A stretch of DNA of 27,093 nucleotides from JAVXNW01 sp036645575 (GTDB taxonomy: Bacteria; Bacillota; Clostridia; Christensenellales; Aristaeellaceae): the NCBI GenBank assembly GCA_036645575.1, contig JAVXNW010000025.1, forward strand, positions 1-27,093. The letters run 5' to 3'. Below, in pieces: positions 7,632 through 14,384 of the stretch. Below the pieces are notes generated by a model. That model was given only the letters and a program-made list of their open reading frames with translations. It had not been told where the DNA came from and ran no database searches. The translations under genes and the position numbers were made by a program. The first letter of the stretch is position 1. The number at the start of each line of letters is the position of its first letter.

Positions 7632-8351
7632 ATGCTGGTTGAAATGATGCAAAATGGCTCGAAAAATATGAGCATAGTACTAGATGATGAAATGTGTAAC
7701 AAGTTCGAACGCTACCACGAAATGCTGGTCAGCGCAGGCAAAGTGATGAACCTCACGCGGGTGCCGGACGACCCGCTGGAGGCGGTCGATCGCAACTACC
7801 TGGACTCGCTCACCCCGCTTGCGGTTCCGGATCTCATGCAGGGCGCGCGCACGCTGGTGGACGTGGGATCGGGCGCGGGATTTCCCGGCATTCCCCTTGC
7901 GATCGCTCTTCCTCAGCTGCGGGTGACGATGGTGGACGCGCTGAGCAAGCGCGTGGGATTTCTGCAGTCGGTCATTGACGCGCTGGGGCTTTTAAACGCG
8001 ACCGCCGTGCACGCGCGCCTTGAAGACGCGGCGCGCATGCCCATGCTGCGCGGCCAGTTCGACCTTGCGACCGCGCGCGCGGTCGCGGATACGGCGGTGC
8101 TGTGCGAGTGGGCGCTGCCCTTTCTGCGCGTGGGCGGGCAGTTGATCGCCTATAAGGGCCCCGCCATCGACGAGGAACTTCCGCGCGCCGCGCAGGCGCT
8201 TGCGACGCTTGGCGGCGAGGTTCAGCGCGTCGTCTCCGCCCCGCTTCCCGGCCGCGACTGGGATCATCGCCTGTTGATCGTTCAAAAAATCGCGCCCACG
8301 TCCAAGCGCTTTCCCCGAAAACCCGGCGAGCCCGCCCGAAACCCGCTCTAG
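7632..8351 (+). CDS. rsmG: 16S rRNA (guanine527-N7)-methyltransferase RsmG
   Basis: SAM-dependent methyltransferase that puts the m7G mark on the 530 loop of 16S rRNA (formerly GidB). The start is the ATG at 7632 with GGAGGTG five bases upstream, giving 239 residues, the usual length; longer in-frame versions lack a ribosome binding site. The N-terminal part has the family pattern FERYHEMLV...KVMNLTRV, the SAM loop is LVDVGSGAGFPGIPLAI (75-91), and VDALSKRVGFLQ follows. The C-terminal half carries LATARAVAD and GGQLIAYKG. It appears monocistronic with its own promoter at 7583-7612 and a strong hairpin at 8444-8480 downstream. It is not near gidA here, unlike the common mnmG-rsmG arrangement. 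Confidence 0.93.
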   Translation: MLVEMMQNGSKNMSIVLDDEMCNKFERYHEMLVSAGKVMNLTRVPDDPLEAVDRNYLDSLTPLAVPDLMQGARTLVDVGSGAGFPGIPLAIALPQLRVTMVDALSKRVGFLQSVIDALGLLNATAVHARLEDAARMPMLRGQFDLATARAVADTAVLCEWALPFLRVGGQLIAYKGPAIDEELPRAAQALATLGGEVQRVVSAPLPGRDWDHRLLIVQKIAPTSKRFPRKPGEPARNPL

Positions 8352-8443
8352 GGAAGCGCCAACACAATTGGGCGCTGCGCCCCATGGCGTGCAACGACCG
8401 CCCCAAAGCAAGCCCGCACTTTGAGCGCGGCCTGCGCATAAAT

Positions 8444-8480
8444 CATTCAGGATCGCCGAGCAGCTCGGCGATCCTGAATG
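8444..8480. terminator. 37-bp perfect palindrome, probable bidirectional terminator
   Basis: CATTCAGGATCGCCGAGC (8444-8461), a single A, then its exact reverse complement (8463-8480); TCATTTT follows on the plus strand. As RNA this forms a 17-bp stem with a 3-base loop. It lies between the stops of rsmG (8351) and of convergent enolase (8563), so it can serve both. Only a short T-run follows on the plus side. Confidence 0.7.
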
Positions 8481-8562
8481 TCATTTTGGGCGCTTTATGC
8501 GCAATTTTGAGGCGCTTTTGATGGTTTGAGTCCCTTTAAGCGCGTCTTTGAAATCCCGACAA

Positions 8563-9831
8563 TCATTGAATGCCCGGCCAGTGCGCGTTTTTTCCGAGCA
8601 TTTCTTCGATGCGCAGCAGGCGGTTGTATTTTGCGACGCGCTCGGAGCGGCTGGGCGCGCCGGTCTTGATCTGACCCACGTTGAGCGCCACGGCGAGGTC
8701 GGCAATGCTCGTGTCCTCTGTTTCGCCGGAGCGGTGCGACACGACGCAGGTATAGCCCGCGCGCTTGGCCAGCTTGATTGCGTCCATGGTCTCTGTCAGG
8801 GTGCCGATCTGGTTGAGCTTAATCAGCACGGAATTGGCGCAACCTTCCTCGATGCCGCGCTTGATGCGCTGCGTGTTGGTGACAAACAGGTCGTCGCCGA
8901 CCAGCTGTATCTTGCCGCCAAGGCGCTTGGTGATGCGCTGCCAACCCGCCCAATCCTCCTCGTCCAAGGGATCTTCGAGCGAGAAGATCGGGTATTTTTC
9001 GCACCATTGCGCCCAGCGCTCGATCAGCTCGTCGCCCGTGCGCTTGATCTGCCGCTTGGGCAGGACGTAGTCCGTGCCCAAGCGCCACTCGCCGGCGGCC
9101 GCGTCGATCGCCAGCATGAAGTCGGTCCCCGGCCGATACCCCGCCCGCTCGATCCCGCGCAGCAGGTATTCGATGGCGTCCTCGTCGCTTGGCAGGTTGG
9201 GCGCGTAACCGCCCTCGTCGCCCACCGACACGCAGTGGCCGTCCGCCTTCAAAAGCTCGGCGAGTTTGTGAAAGACCTCGCTCCCCCAGCGCAGCCCCTC
9301 GCAAAAGGAGGGCGCGCCGACCGGCATGATCATGAACTCCTGCACGTCGATGTTGCTGCTCGCGTGGGCGCCGCCGTTTAATACGTTCATCATCGGAATG
9401 GGCAGCGTATCGGCGCTGACCCCGCCCAAGAAGCGATAGAGCGGCAGGTTCAGCGCCTGGGACGCCGCATGGGCCGCCGCCAGCGACACGGCGAGGATCG
9501 CGTTGGCGCCCAAGCGCGACTTGTCGCGAGTTCCGTCTAGCAGGATCATCGCGCGGTCAACCGTGCCGGTATCGGCCGCATCCAAGCCGCGCAGCGCCTT
9601 GTCGATGTCGGTGTTGATGCCATGAACCGCCTTTTTGACGCCTTTTCCGCCAAAACGGGTCGGATCGCCGTCACGCTTTTCCAGCGCCTCGAACTGTCCA
9701 GTCGATGCGCCGCTGGGCACGGCGGCTACGCCCCAAGCGCCGCCCGCCAAGTGCACCTCGGCCTCCACGGTGGGATTGCTCCGCGAATCGAGGATTTCCC
9801 GTCCAATAATTTTTTCAATGGCAAATTTCAT
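8563..9831 (-). CDS. eno: enolase (phosphopyruvate hydratase)
   Basis: Glycolytic enzyme converting 2-phosphoglycerate to phosphoenolpyruvate in the cytoplasm. The start at 9831 is fixed by AGGAGGTG seven bases upstream and by the conserved opening IEKIIGREILDSRSNPTVE; an in-frame ATG at 9900 is not needed. The 422-residue length is close to the 425-432 of the family. Catalytic and metal residues are all visible: H155 (NGGAHA), E206 (GDEGGYAPN), D243, E286 (SLEDP), D313 (GDDLFVTN), K338 (LIKLNQ), H366-R367-S368 (SHRSGET) and K389. It stands alone here, not in a gapA-pgk-tpi cluster, and is divergent from the GntR-family gene at 10030. Confidence 0.97.
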   Translation of the reverse strand: MKFAIEKIIGREILDSRSNPTVEAEVHLAGGAWGVAAVPSGASTGQFEALEKRDGDPTRFGGKGVKKAVHGINTDIDKALRGLDAADTGTVDRAMILLDGTRDKSRLGANAILAVSLAAAHAASQALNLPLYRFLGGVSADTLPIPMMNVLNGGAHASSNIDVQEFMIMPVGAPSFCEGLRWGSEVFHKLAELLKADGHCVSVGDEGGYAPNLPSDEDAIEYLLRGIERAGYRPGTDFMLAIDAAAGEWRLGTDYVLPKRQIKRTGDELIERWAQWCEKYPIFSLEDPLDEEDWAGWQRITKRLGGKIQLVGDDLFVTNTQRIKRGIEEGCANSVLIKLNQIGTLTETMDAIKLAKRAGYTCVVSHRSGETEDTSIADLAVALNVGQIKTGAPSRSERVAKYNRLLRIEEMLGKNAHWPGIQ

Positions 9832-9914
9832 CGCGCACCTCCTTTGGCCTATCCTGCCCGGCGACGCGATTTCGTATCCCTCGACCCCCATAAACGCCAT
9901 AAAAAGGTTGTATT

Positions 9915-9932
9915 TTTTACCGTAAAATTATA
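9915..9932 (-). promoter_or_regulatory. eno -10 box overlapped by a small palindrome
   Basis: On the minus strand TATAAT (plus ATTATA at 9927-9932) lies 95 bases before the eno ATG, and the palindrome TTTTAC-C-GTAAAA (9915-9927) abuts it on the transcribed side. No good -35 is visible. The position would suit a repressor site, possibly for the divergent GntR-family regulator; that link is inference. Confidence 0.35.
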
Positions 9933-9955
9933 CGTCCTTTTCTACGCCAATTTTA

Positions 9956-9985
9956 TTTACACACCATCGCCAAATATGTTATAAT
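9956..9985 (+). promoter_or_regulatory. promoter of the GntR-family gene
   Basis: TTTACA (9956-9961), spacer 18, TATAAT (9980-9985), 45 bases upstream of the start codon. The -35 matches 5 of 6 and the -10 all 6 consensus positions. Confidence 0.65.
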
Positions 9986-10029
9986 ATGGCTATATTCACG
10001 GCGTAAAATACAGATTTGAGGGATTTCTC

Positions 10030-10788
10030 TTGAGCAGAAAAATACCGGCCTATCTACAAGTTTATAGCCACTTGCGCAGCGCCATCGAAGACGGCACGTA
10101 TCACGTCTCGGAGAAGCTTCCGTCGGAAGCGGAGATGGAGAAGGCATATGCGGTCAGTCGCATCACCATTCGCAGGGCAATCGACCTTTTGTCAAGCGAC
10201 GGCTACGTCTATGTGCGGCAAGGCCTTGGCACCATCGTCGCCTCGCGCAGCATGAATACATCCAATTACGTCACCTCCTTTACCGATCAACTGTGCGCCG
10301 CGGGCTACACGCCGTCCGCCAAGTATATTCACGCGTCGCGTTGCCTGATTCCGGAGCCGATTGCGGCGCTCATGGGGGTGCCCGATGCGCAGGAGGCGGT
10401 CTGTGTGCAGCGATTGCTCTTGGCCAGCGCGCATCCCATTGCGCTGATGACCAGCTATTTGATGCCGGACATCGTGCCCGGATTAGAGCAATACCCGCTC
10501 GCCTTCACGTCGCTTTCGGCCTTTTTAGCGGAAACCTACGGGATCACGATCGACGTCTCGCGCGACGTGGTGTCTGCGTGCACGGCCGATATGTCGCAGG
10601 CGGCCATGCTGGAGATTCCGGTCGGCTCTCCGCTGATCTACTTAAATCGCGTATCCTTTTCAGACGGCATGCCGATCCTGGGCGACATCGTCTTTATCAA
10701 CGCCCGGATGTTTGCGCTTTCGTTTAACCTCATGGGCAAGTGCCCGCAGCTTCCCAAGAAGGCACGCTTGACAAACAGCGCGGTCTAG
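10030..10788 (+). CDS. GntR-family transcriptional regulator with UTRA effector domain
   Basis: A 252-residue DNA-binding regulator. Residues 1-70 form the GntR winged helix (PAYLQVYSHLRSAIEDG, LPSEAEMEKAYAVSRITIRRA, GYVYVRQGLGTIVAS). Residues about 90-240 form a UTRA ligand-binding domain of the HutC/FarR type, ending with SFSDGMPILGDIVFINARMF. The start is TTG at 10030 with GAGGG seven bases upstream; no better ATG exists in frame. UTRA regulators usually sense sugars, sugar phosphates or amino-acid-related ligands and act on nearby transport or catabolic genes. Here the only neighbours are eno, divergent, and a terminator at 10896-10934, so its target is not evident. Autoregulation is likely for the family but unproven. 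Confidence 0.9.
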   Translation: MSRKIPAYLQVYSHLRSAIEDGTYHVSEKLPSEAEMEKAYAVSRITIRRAIDLLSSDGYVYVRQGLGTIVASRSMNTSNYVTSFTDQLCAAGYTPSAKYIHASRCLIPEPIAALMGVPDAQEAVCVQRLLLASAHPIALMTSYLMPDIVPGLEQYPLAFTSLSAFLAETYGITIDVSRDVVSACTADMSQAAMLEIPVGSPLIYLNRVSFSDGMPILGDIVFINARMFALSFNLMGKCPQLPKKARLTNSAV

Positions 10789-10895
10789 CGAAACGCTTGC
10801 CCCCTGTGCCTAGCCCACACAGCCTAGCTTTGCACGCGCAGTTTTTCCCGCGCAAAAAGGGCGGTTGCGCCCGCCTTTGGATCGGAAAATCGAAC

Positions 10896-10934
10896 AAAAA
10901 TGCCGCCCTATCGACGTGATACGGCGGCATTTTT
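10896..10934 (+). terminator. Rho-independent terminator after the GntR-family gene
   Basis: AAAAATGCCGCC (10896-10907) pairs perfectly with GGCGGCATTTTT (10923-10934); TATC/GATA inside extends the stem around GACGT. The stem ends in five T on one strand and five A on the other, so it may work both ways. It lies 108 bases after the stop codon; the bases between hold only short weak repeats. Confidence 0.8.
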
Positions 10935-10966
10935 CCTGTACTTAAGCGTCCCATGCGCCCGGTTCC

Positions 10967-11133
10967 CTAGGGAATCGCTGATTAAAGAACGTGCGTGATG
11001 GCGAGCTGAATTTTCGCCAGATTCGTCTTGCAAGAGCCGAAGGCGTAGCATCGCTACGCCCCGGATTTTGCAGGGCGGAGATGGCGGAAATGCAGCCGCC
11101 AGCGCGTGCGGGATTTATTCAGCGGTTCCCTAG
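10967..11133. mobile_element. 167-bp MITE-like element with terminal inverted repeats
   Basis: The left end, CTAGGGAATCGCTGATTAAA (10967-10986), and the reverse complement of the right end (11114-11133), CTAGGGAACCGCTGAATAAA, match at 18 of 20 positions. The outermost CTAG on each side could be a 4-bp target duplication. Inside are three small hairpins: TGGCGA/TCGCCA (10999-11019), GGCGTAGC-ATC-GCTACGCC (11042-11060) and TGGCGG/CCGCCA (11082-11101). There is no coding frame of note. The right-hand CTAG supplies the TAG stop of the neighbouring minus-strand gene. Size, inverted ends and lack of coding fit a non-autonomous element or a dispersed REP/BIME-like repeat; the mobilising family is unknown. 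Confidence 0.6.
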
Positions 11134-13028
11134 CGCATGTTCATGAGCGCCGACAGCGACAGGCCGTCCGGCATGCCCGTCGGGTGATCGAGCAGGTTGT
11201 TGTCGCTTTGGAACTGCTTCATCGCGCGCCAAGTGGCCTCATCGTACACCTTGGTAAACTGGTTTTTGCCCAGGTAGCCGTGCGTGTACAGCTTTTTCTG
11301 CACCCAATAGACCGCCTTGCCCTTGTTAAACGACTTCATCCCGGCGTACTGGTCGTTGAGCCAGCGGGTCAGGGGGATCAGGTCGTCGTCGCTCACGTAT
11401 TGCCTGGCGTGGGGATGCGAAGGCTCCGGCGTGGGATCGGCGCTTTCCGGTTTTTCCGCTTTGGGCGCGTATTTGGAGAACAGGTCTTTGAGCGTCGCAA
11501 CCGTCGCGACGCCCGACTGCCGAGTGCCGTTGGCCTTCTGGAACGCGCGCACGGCGCGCTCGGTCTTGGGCCCGTAATTCCCATTTGCGCGGGCGTCCAG
11601 AAAGCCCAGCCGCGCAAGGCGCGCCTGCAGGTCGTACACGCGAATGCCGCTGTCCTCCCGCGCCATCTCGACGTACTTTTCGTAATCCGGGATGCGGCCG
11701 CGGTTCATCTTTTCAAGAAGCGACTTGCCGACGGTGCCGGTCTCCGAAAGGCCCATGTCGTACTGCAAGTACTTGACCGCGCTTTGCGTATTCGCGCCAT
11801 AGATGCCGTCCGCCTTGCCCGACAGGTAGCCGTGGCGCTTGAGCGCGGTCTGGATTTCCTCGACCTCCTCGCCGCGCGAGCCGCGCGTCCACTCGGTGGG
11901 CTCGGGCGTGGGCGTCGAAACGGGCGCGTGCACCTGCTCGTCCTCCGGCGCGGGTTCCTCCGCGACCACATGGGTCAGCACGCCGTCCGCCCGCTTTTCA
12001 TAGGGGTACGCGGCCGCAAAGGCCATCGTGCCGTCGAGGCTCGCGCCGTCGTACACCAGCAATTGCTCGTTTGTTGAAACCAGCATGGGCGAGAGCACGC
12101 CCGCGTCCAGCACGGTAAAGCGCGTGATGGTGCCGGTCTCGACATCGTAGGCATAGACCCTGTGCCCCTTGTCAATCAGGAACACGCGCCCGGCCGCCGC
12201 GGTGATTTCAGGCAGCATCTGAACCGTGATCCCCTTGAGCCCCTTGTGCAGGCCGCGCGCCACGTCGTAGCTCGCAAGCCTACACCCGCCCTTAACTTGC
12301 TTCAGATAATACAGCACGTCGCCCAGCGCCGATGCGCAGATGACGTCTGTGTCAACCGGCGTCTCCTCCCCCGCCGCCGCGCCGCGCAGCCGCACCGCAA
12401 GCGCGCCGTCTTGCCCCAGCAGCGTCTCGTAGTGCGTGTATCCCGCGATCGTCATGCCGTCTGTCGAGACCGGCGCGTCGATCAATTCACCCAGCGCATG
12501 CACAAACAGCTTGTCGCCCGCCTCGCTTGAGACGATCACCCCGTCAATGGAGGCGGTCAGCGCACAGATCGCTTCCTGCGCGCGCGCCTCCTCGCGCGTC
12601 GCGCTTGTCAGCGGGTTGTAGCTCATGAGCGCAAAATGGTCGTCCGGATCGAGGTAGTAGATGAGCGCCGACAGCGGGCTGTAAACCGCCTCGCCGGCAA
12701 TCTGCGCCACCGTCTTGACGCCCTCCACTTCGTCCCCCAGCCCGAGCAACTTGAGGCTGCCCGCCCCGATGAGGTCGCTCTTGCCGTTTACCTCCGCCGT
12801 CGTAAAGATCACCTTCGACGCGTCGGCGTACACGATCGCGCGCACCGCGTCGTTGCCTAGCGGCATGGAGGTGTCGCTGCGGTACAACTGGTTGTTTAGG
12901 CCCACGTACACGCTCTGCGCGCCGTCCCACACCGCCATCTGTCCAACCGCGTCCATCGTCGCGGCGCTTGCCGTCGCCATGCCCGTGCAAAGAATCGCCA
13001 CCAACAGCAGCATCCACCGTTTTCCCAT
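11130..13028 (-). CDS. exported protein with three peptidoglycan-binding repeats and a propeller-like N-terminal half
   Basis: The start at 13028 has GGAGG nine bases upstream and opens a signal peptide (1 to about 22, MGKRWMLLLVAILCTGMATA), giving 632 residues. Residues about 25-340 are repetitive beta-rich sequence of the kind seen in WD/YncE-like propellers (for example VFLIDKGHRVYAYDVETGTITRF split over short blades); no enzyme motif is seen. After a Pro/Thr/Glu linker (about 360-380) come three PG_binding_1-type domains: 382-441 (EIQTALKRHGYLSGKADGIYG), 459-519 (DLQARLARLGFLDARANGNYG) and 565-632 (WVQKKLYTHGYLGKNQFTKVYD). It is probably attached to the cell wall. There is no catalytic hydrolase domain. 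The stop TAG is made of bases shared with the inverted repeat of the element at 10967-11133. A -10 box is at 13070-13075. Confidence 0.8.
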   Translation of the reverse strand: MGKRWMLLLVAILCTGMATASAATMDAVGQMAVWDGAQSVYVGLNNQLYRSDTSMPLGNDAVRAIVYADASKVIFTTAEVNGKSDLIGAGSLKLLGLGDEVEGVKTVAQIAGEAVYSPLSALIYYLDPDDHFALMSYNPLTSATREEARAQEAICALTASIDGVIVSSEAGDKLFVHALGELIDAPVSTDGMTIAGYTHYETLLGQDGALAVRLRGAAAGEETPVDTDVICASALGDVLYYLKQVKGGCRLASYDVARGLHKGLKGITVQMLPEITAAAGRVFLIDKGHRVYAYDVETGTITRFTVLDAGVLSPMLVSTNEQLLVYDGASLDGTMAFAAAYPYEKRADGVLTHVVAEEPAPEDEQVHAPVSTPTPEPTEWTRGSRGEEVEEIQTALKRHGYLSGKADGIYGANTQSAVKYLQYDMGLSETGTVGKSLLEKMNRGRIPDYEKYVEMAREDSGIRVYDLQARLARLGFLDARANGNYGPKTERAVRAFQKANGTRQSGVATVATLKDLFSKYAPKAEKPESADPTPEPSHPHARQYVSDDDLIPLTRWLNDQYAGMKSFNKGKAVYWVQKKLYTHGYLGKNQFTKVYDEATWRAMKQFQSDNNLLDHPTGMPDGLSLSALMNMR

Positions 13029-13069
13029 TTTATCCAGCCTCCTCCGCTGTGCTTTTACCCATTGTGTTG

Positions 13070-13075
13070 AGTATA
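13070..13075 (-). promoter_or_regulatory. -10 box for the peptidoglycan-binding protein gene
   Basis: TATACT on the minus strand (plus AGTATA), 41 bases before the ATG at 13028, in an AT-rich patch. No clear -35 hexamer is seen at the right distance. Confidence 0.4.
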
Positions 13076-13153
13076 CCATATTTTTAAGCAAAATGCACGG
13101 TCGTTTTCCGCCTTGGCGCGCCAATACGCCCGATGCGGCGCGCACGCGCGCGT

Positions 13154-14110
13154 CTATTGCGCCGCGAGCGCGCCCGGCGCATCGAGCAAGAGCGCAATGG
13201 CTTTGAGGACGCAGCGCGCGGTGATTTCGGCGGTATGATAGTCCAAGTTTTCGGGGGTATCGCTCATCTTGTGGTACTCGTCGGGCAGGCGCAGCGACCC
13301 TGCCTCGATTTGGCGAAAGCAGATGTTGGCGGCGTCCAGTTCCGCGTTGTGAAAGCTGTAGTGGTCGCTCTCGCCGTAATAGAACACCGGCACGCTCGTC
13401 CCGTAAAGCGCCTGACTGGCGCGCTCAATCGCGCGTGTCGCGGCGTTTTCCATTGGCTCCATGAGCATGGCCTCGGCGTAGGTTCCGTCCGGCAGCTTCC
13501 CGCCCAAGATGTTGGCGACAAGCTGCGCGTCCAGTCCCTTGGACGAAATGCTGATGTCCATATTGAACGCGGCGACGTGGCGCGCGCGCTCTTGCGCGCT
13601 CAGGCGCTCGACATAGGCGCGCGAGCCGTGGTAGCCGTTTTCCTCGGATCCCAGAAAGACCAGCCGGATTTCCGCCGGGAAATCGGCGGCGTGCGCCTCA
13701 AGATAGCGCGCCAGTTCGAGCAATATGGCGACCGACGCCGCGTTGTCGCGCGCGCCCGGCGAGGTCGGAACCGAGTCGTAATGCGCGACGACCGAGATGA
13801 GCGCCGGTGCGCCGGGGTTGATCCGCGCGACCAGGTTCTCGCTGGACAGGTGCTTAAAGCCCTGAAAGGCCGTGCGCTCGAGGGTATCGGGCGCGCAAAA
13901 TCCCATCGCCCGAACCTGTCCCTCGAGCCAGTCGCACGCCGCGCGCTCCTGCGCGGTGCCGGTTTCCCGAATGCCAATTTCATTTGATAGGTATTCTGTC
14001 GCCGCGCGGATTCGCCCGACATCCACCTCAAAATCCTGTGCCTGCGCCGCCATCCCCAACGCCGCGATAAGGATCACCATCAGGCAGGCCTTCCCCCAAA
14101 ATCGCTTCAT
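13154..14110 (-). CDS. exported M28-family zinc metallopeptidase
   Basis: Predicted two-zinc aminopeptidase or related M28 peptidase acting outside the membrane. The start at 14110 is set by AGGAG seven bases upstream and opens a signal peptide (about 1-24, ending AAQAQ); the product has 318 residues. Expected ligands and catalytic residues are in order: H110 and D112 (AHYDS), D122 (GARDNAA), E156/E157 (GSEENG), D185 (NMDI) and H280 in YHKMSDTPENLD. The set is complete, so it should be active. M28 members remove N-terminal residues from peptides or act on glutamate-containing substrates; the exact specificity is not readable. It lies upstream of the peptidoglycan-binding gene in the same direction with a 125-base gap that contains a separate -10 box, so co-transcription is only possible. 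Confidence 0.88.
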   Translation of the reverse strand: MKRFWGKACLMVILIAALGMAAQAQDFEVDVGRIRAATEYLSNEIGIRETGTAQERAACDWLEGQVRAMGFCAPDTLERTAFQGFKHLSSENLVARINPGAPALISVVAHYDSVPTSPGARDNAASVAILLELARYLEAHAADFPAEIRLVFLGSEENGYHGSRAYVERLSAQERARHVAAFNMDISISSKGLDAQLVANILGGKLPDGTYAEAMLMEPMENAATRAIERASQALYGTSVPVFYYGESDHYSFHNAELDAANICFRQIEAGSLRLPDEYHKMSDTPENLDYHTAEITARCVLKAIALLLDAPGALAAQ

Positions 14111-14267
14111 AACGCCGCTCCTTTGTCGCATCATCGCTCCCGCGATCAGCCGTCGCTTCCGCAACCGCATCGTCGCTTTCGCGATTGGCTATTGTTTCCA
14201 TTATATCGCCTTCTCGCCTGAAGATCAAGCCGATGCGGGCGCGGCTTGACAAAATAGCGCGGCGCGC

Positions 14268-14306
14268 AAAAGCGCCGCCCTATCCGCATGATCGGGCGAC
14301 GCTTTT
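14268..14306 (-). terminator. terminator after the FMN/FAD reductase gene
   Basis: On the minus strand AAAAGCGTCGCCC pairs with GGGCGGCGCTTTT (12 of 13 plus one G-U) around a 13-base loop and ends in TTTT. Plus coordinates of the arms are 14268-14280 and 14294-14306. It is 79 bases after the stop codon at 14385. Confidence 0.7.
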
Positions 14307-14384
14307 ATGGATTATTGCGCAAAAAACGCATTCTTCAGGCCTTGCGCATCGGTCGCTTGAGGGGCGGCGTTGGCCTTAACGCGC

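Noticed and set aside
13113..13124. TTGGCGCGCCAA palindrome
   Set aside because: A 12-bp GC-rich palindrome can arise by chance at this composition, and its position after the M28 stop gives no clear role.
14028..14252. 74-codon minus-strand frame with a repeated RxSDDA segment upstream of the M28 gene
   Set aside because: It overlaps the M28 start in another frame, lacks a good ribosome binding site, and the repeat comes from a 19-bp imperfect direct repeat.
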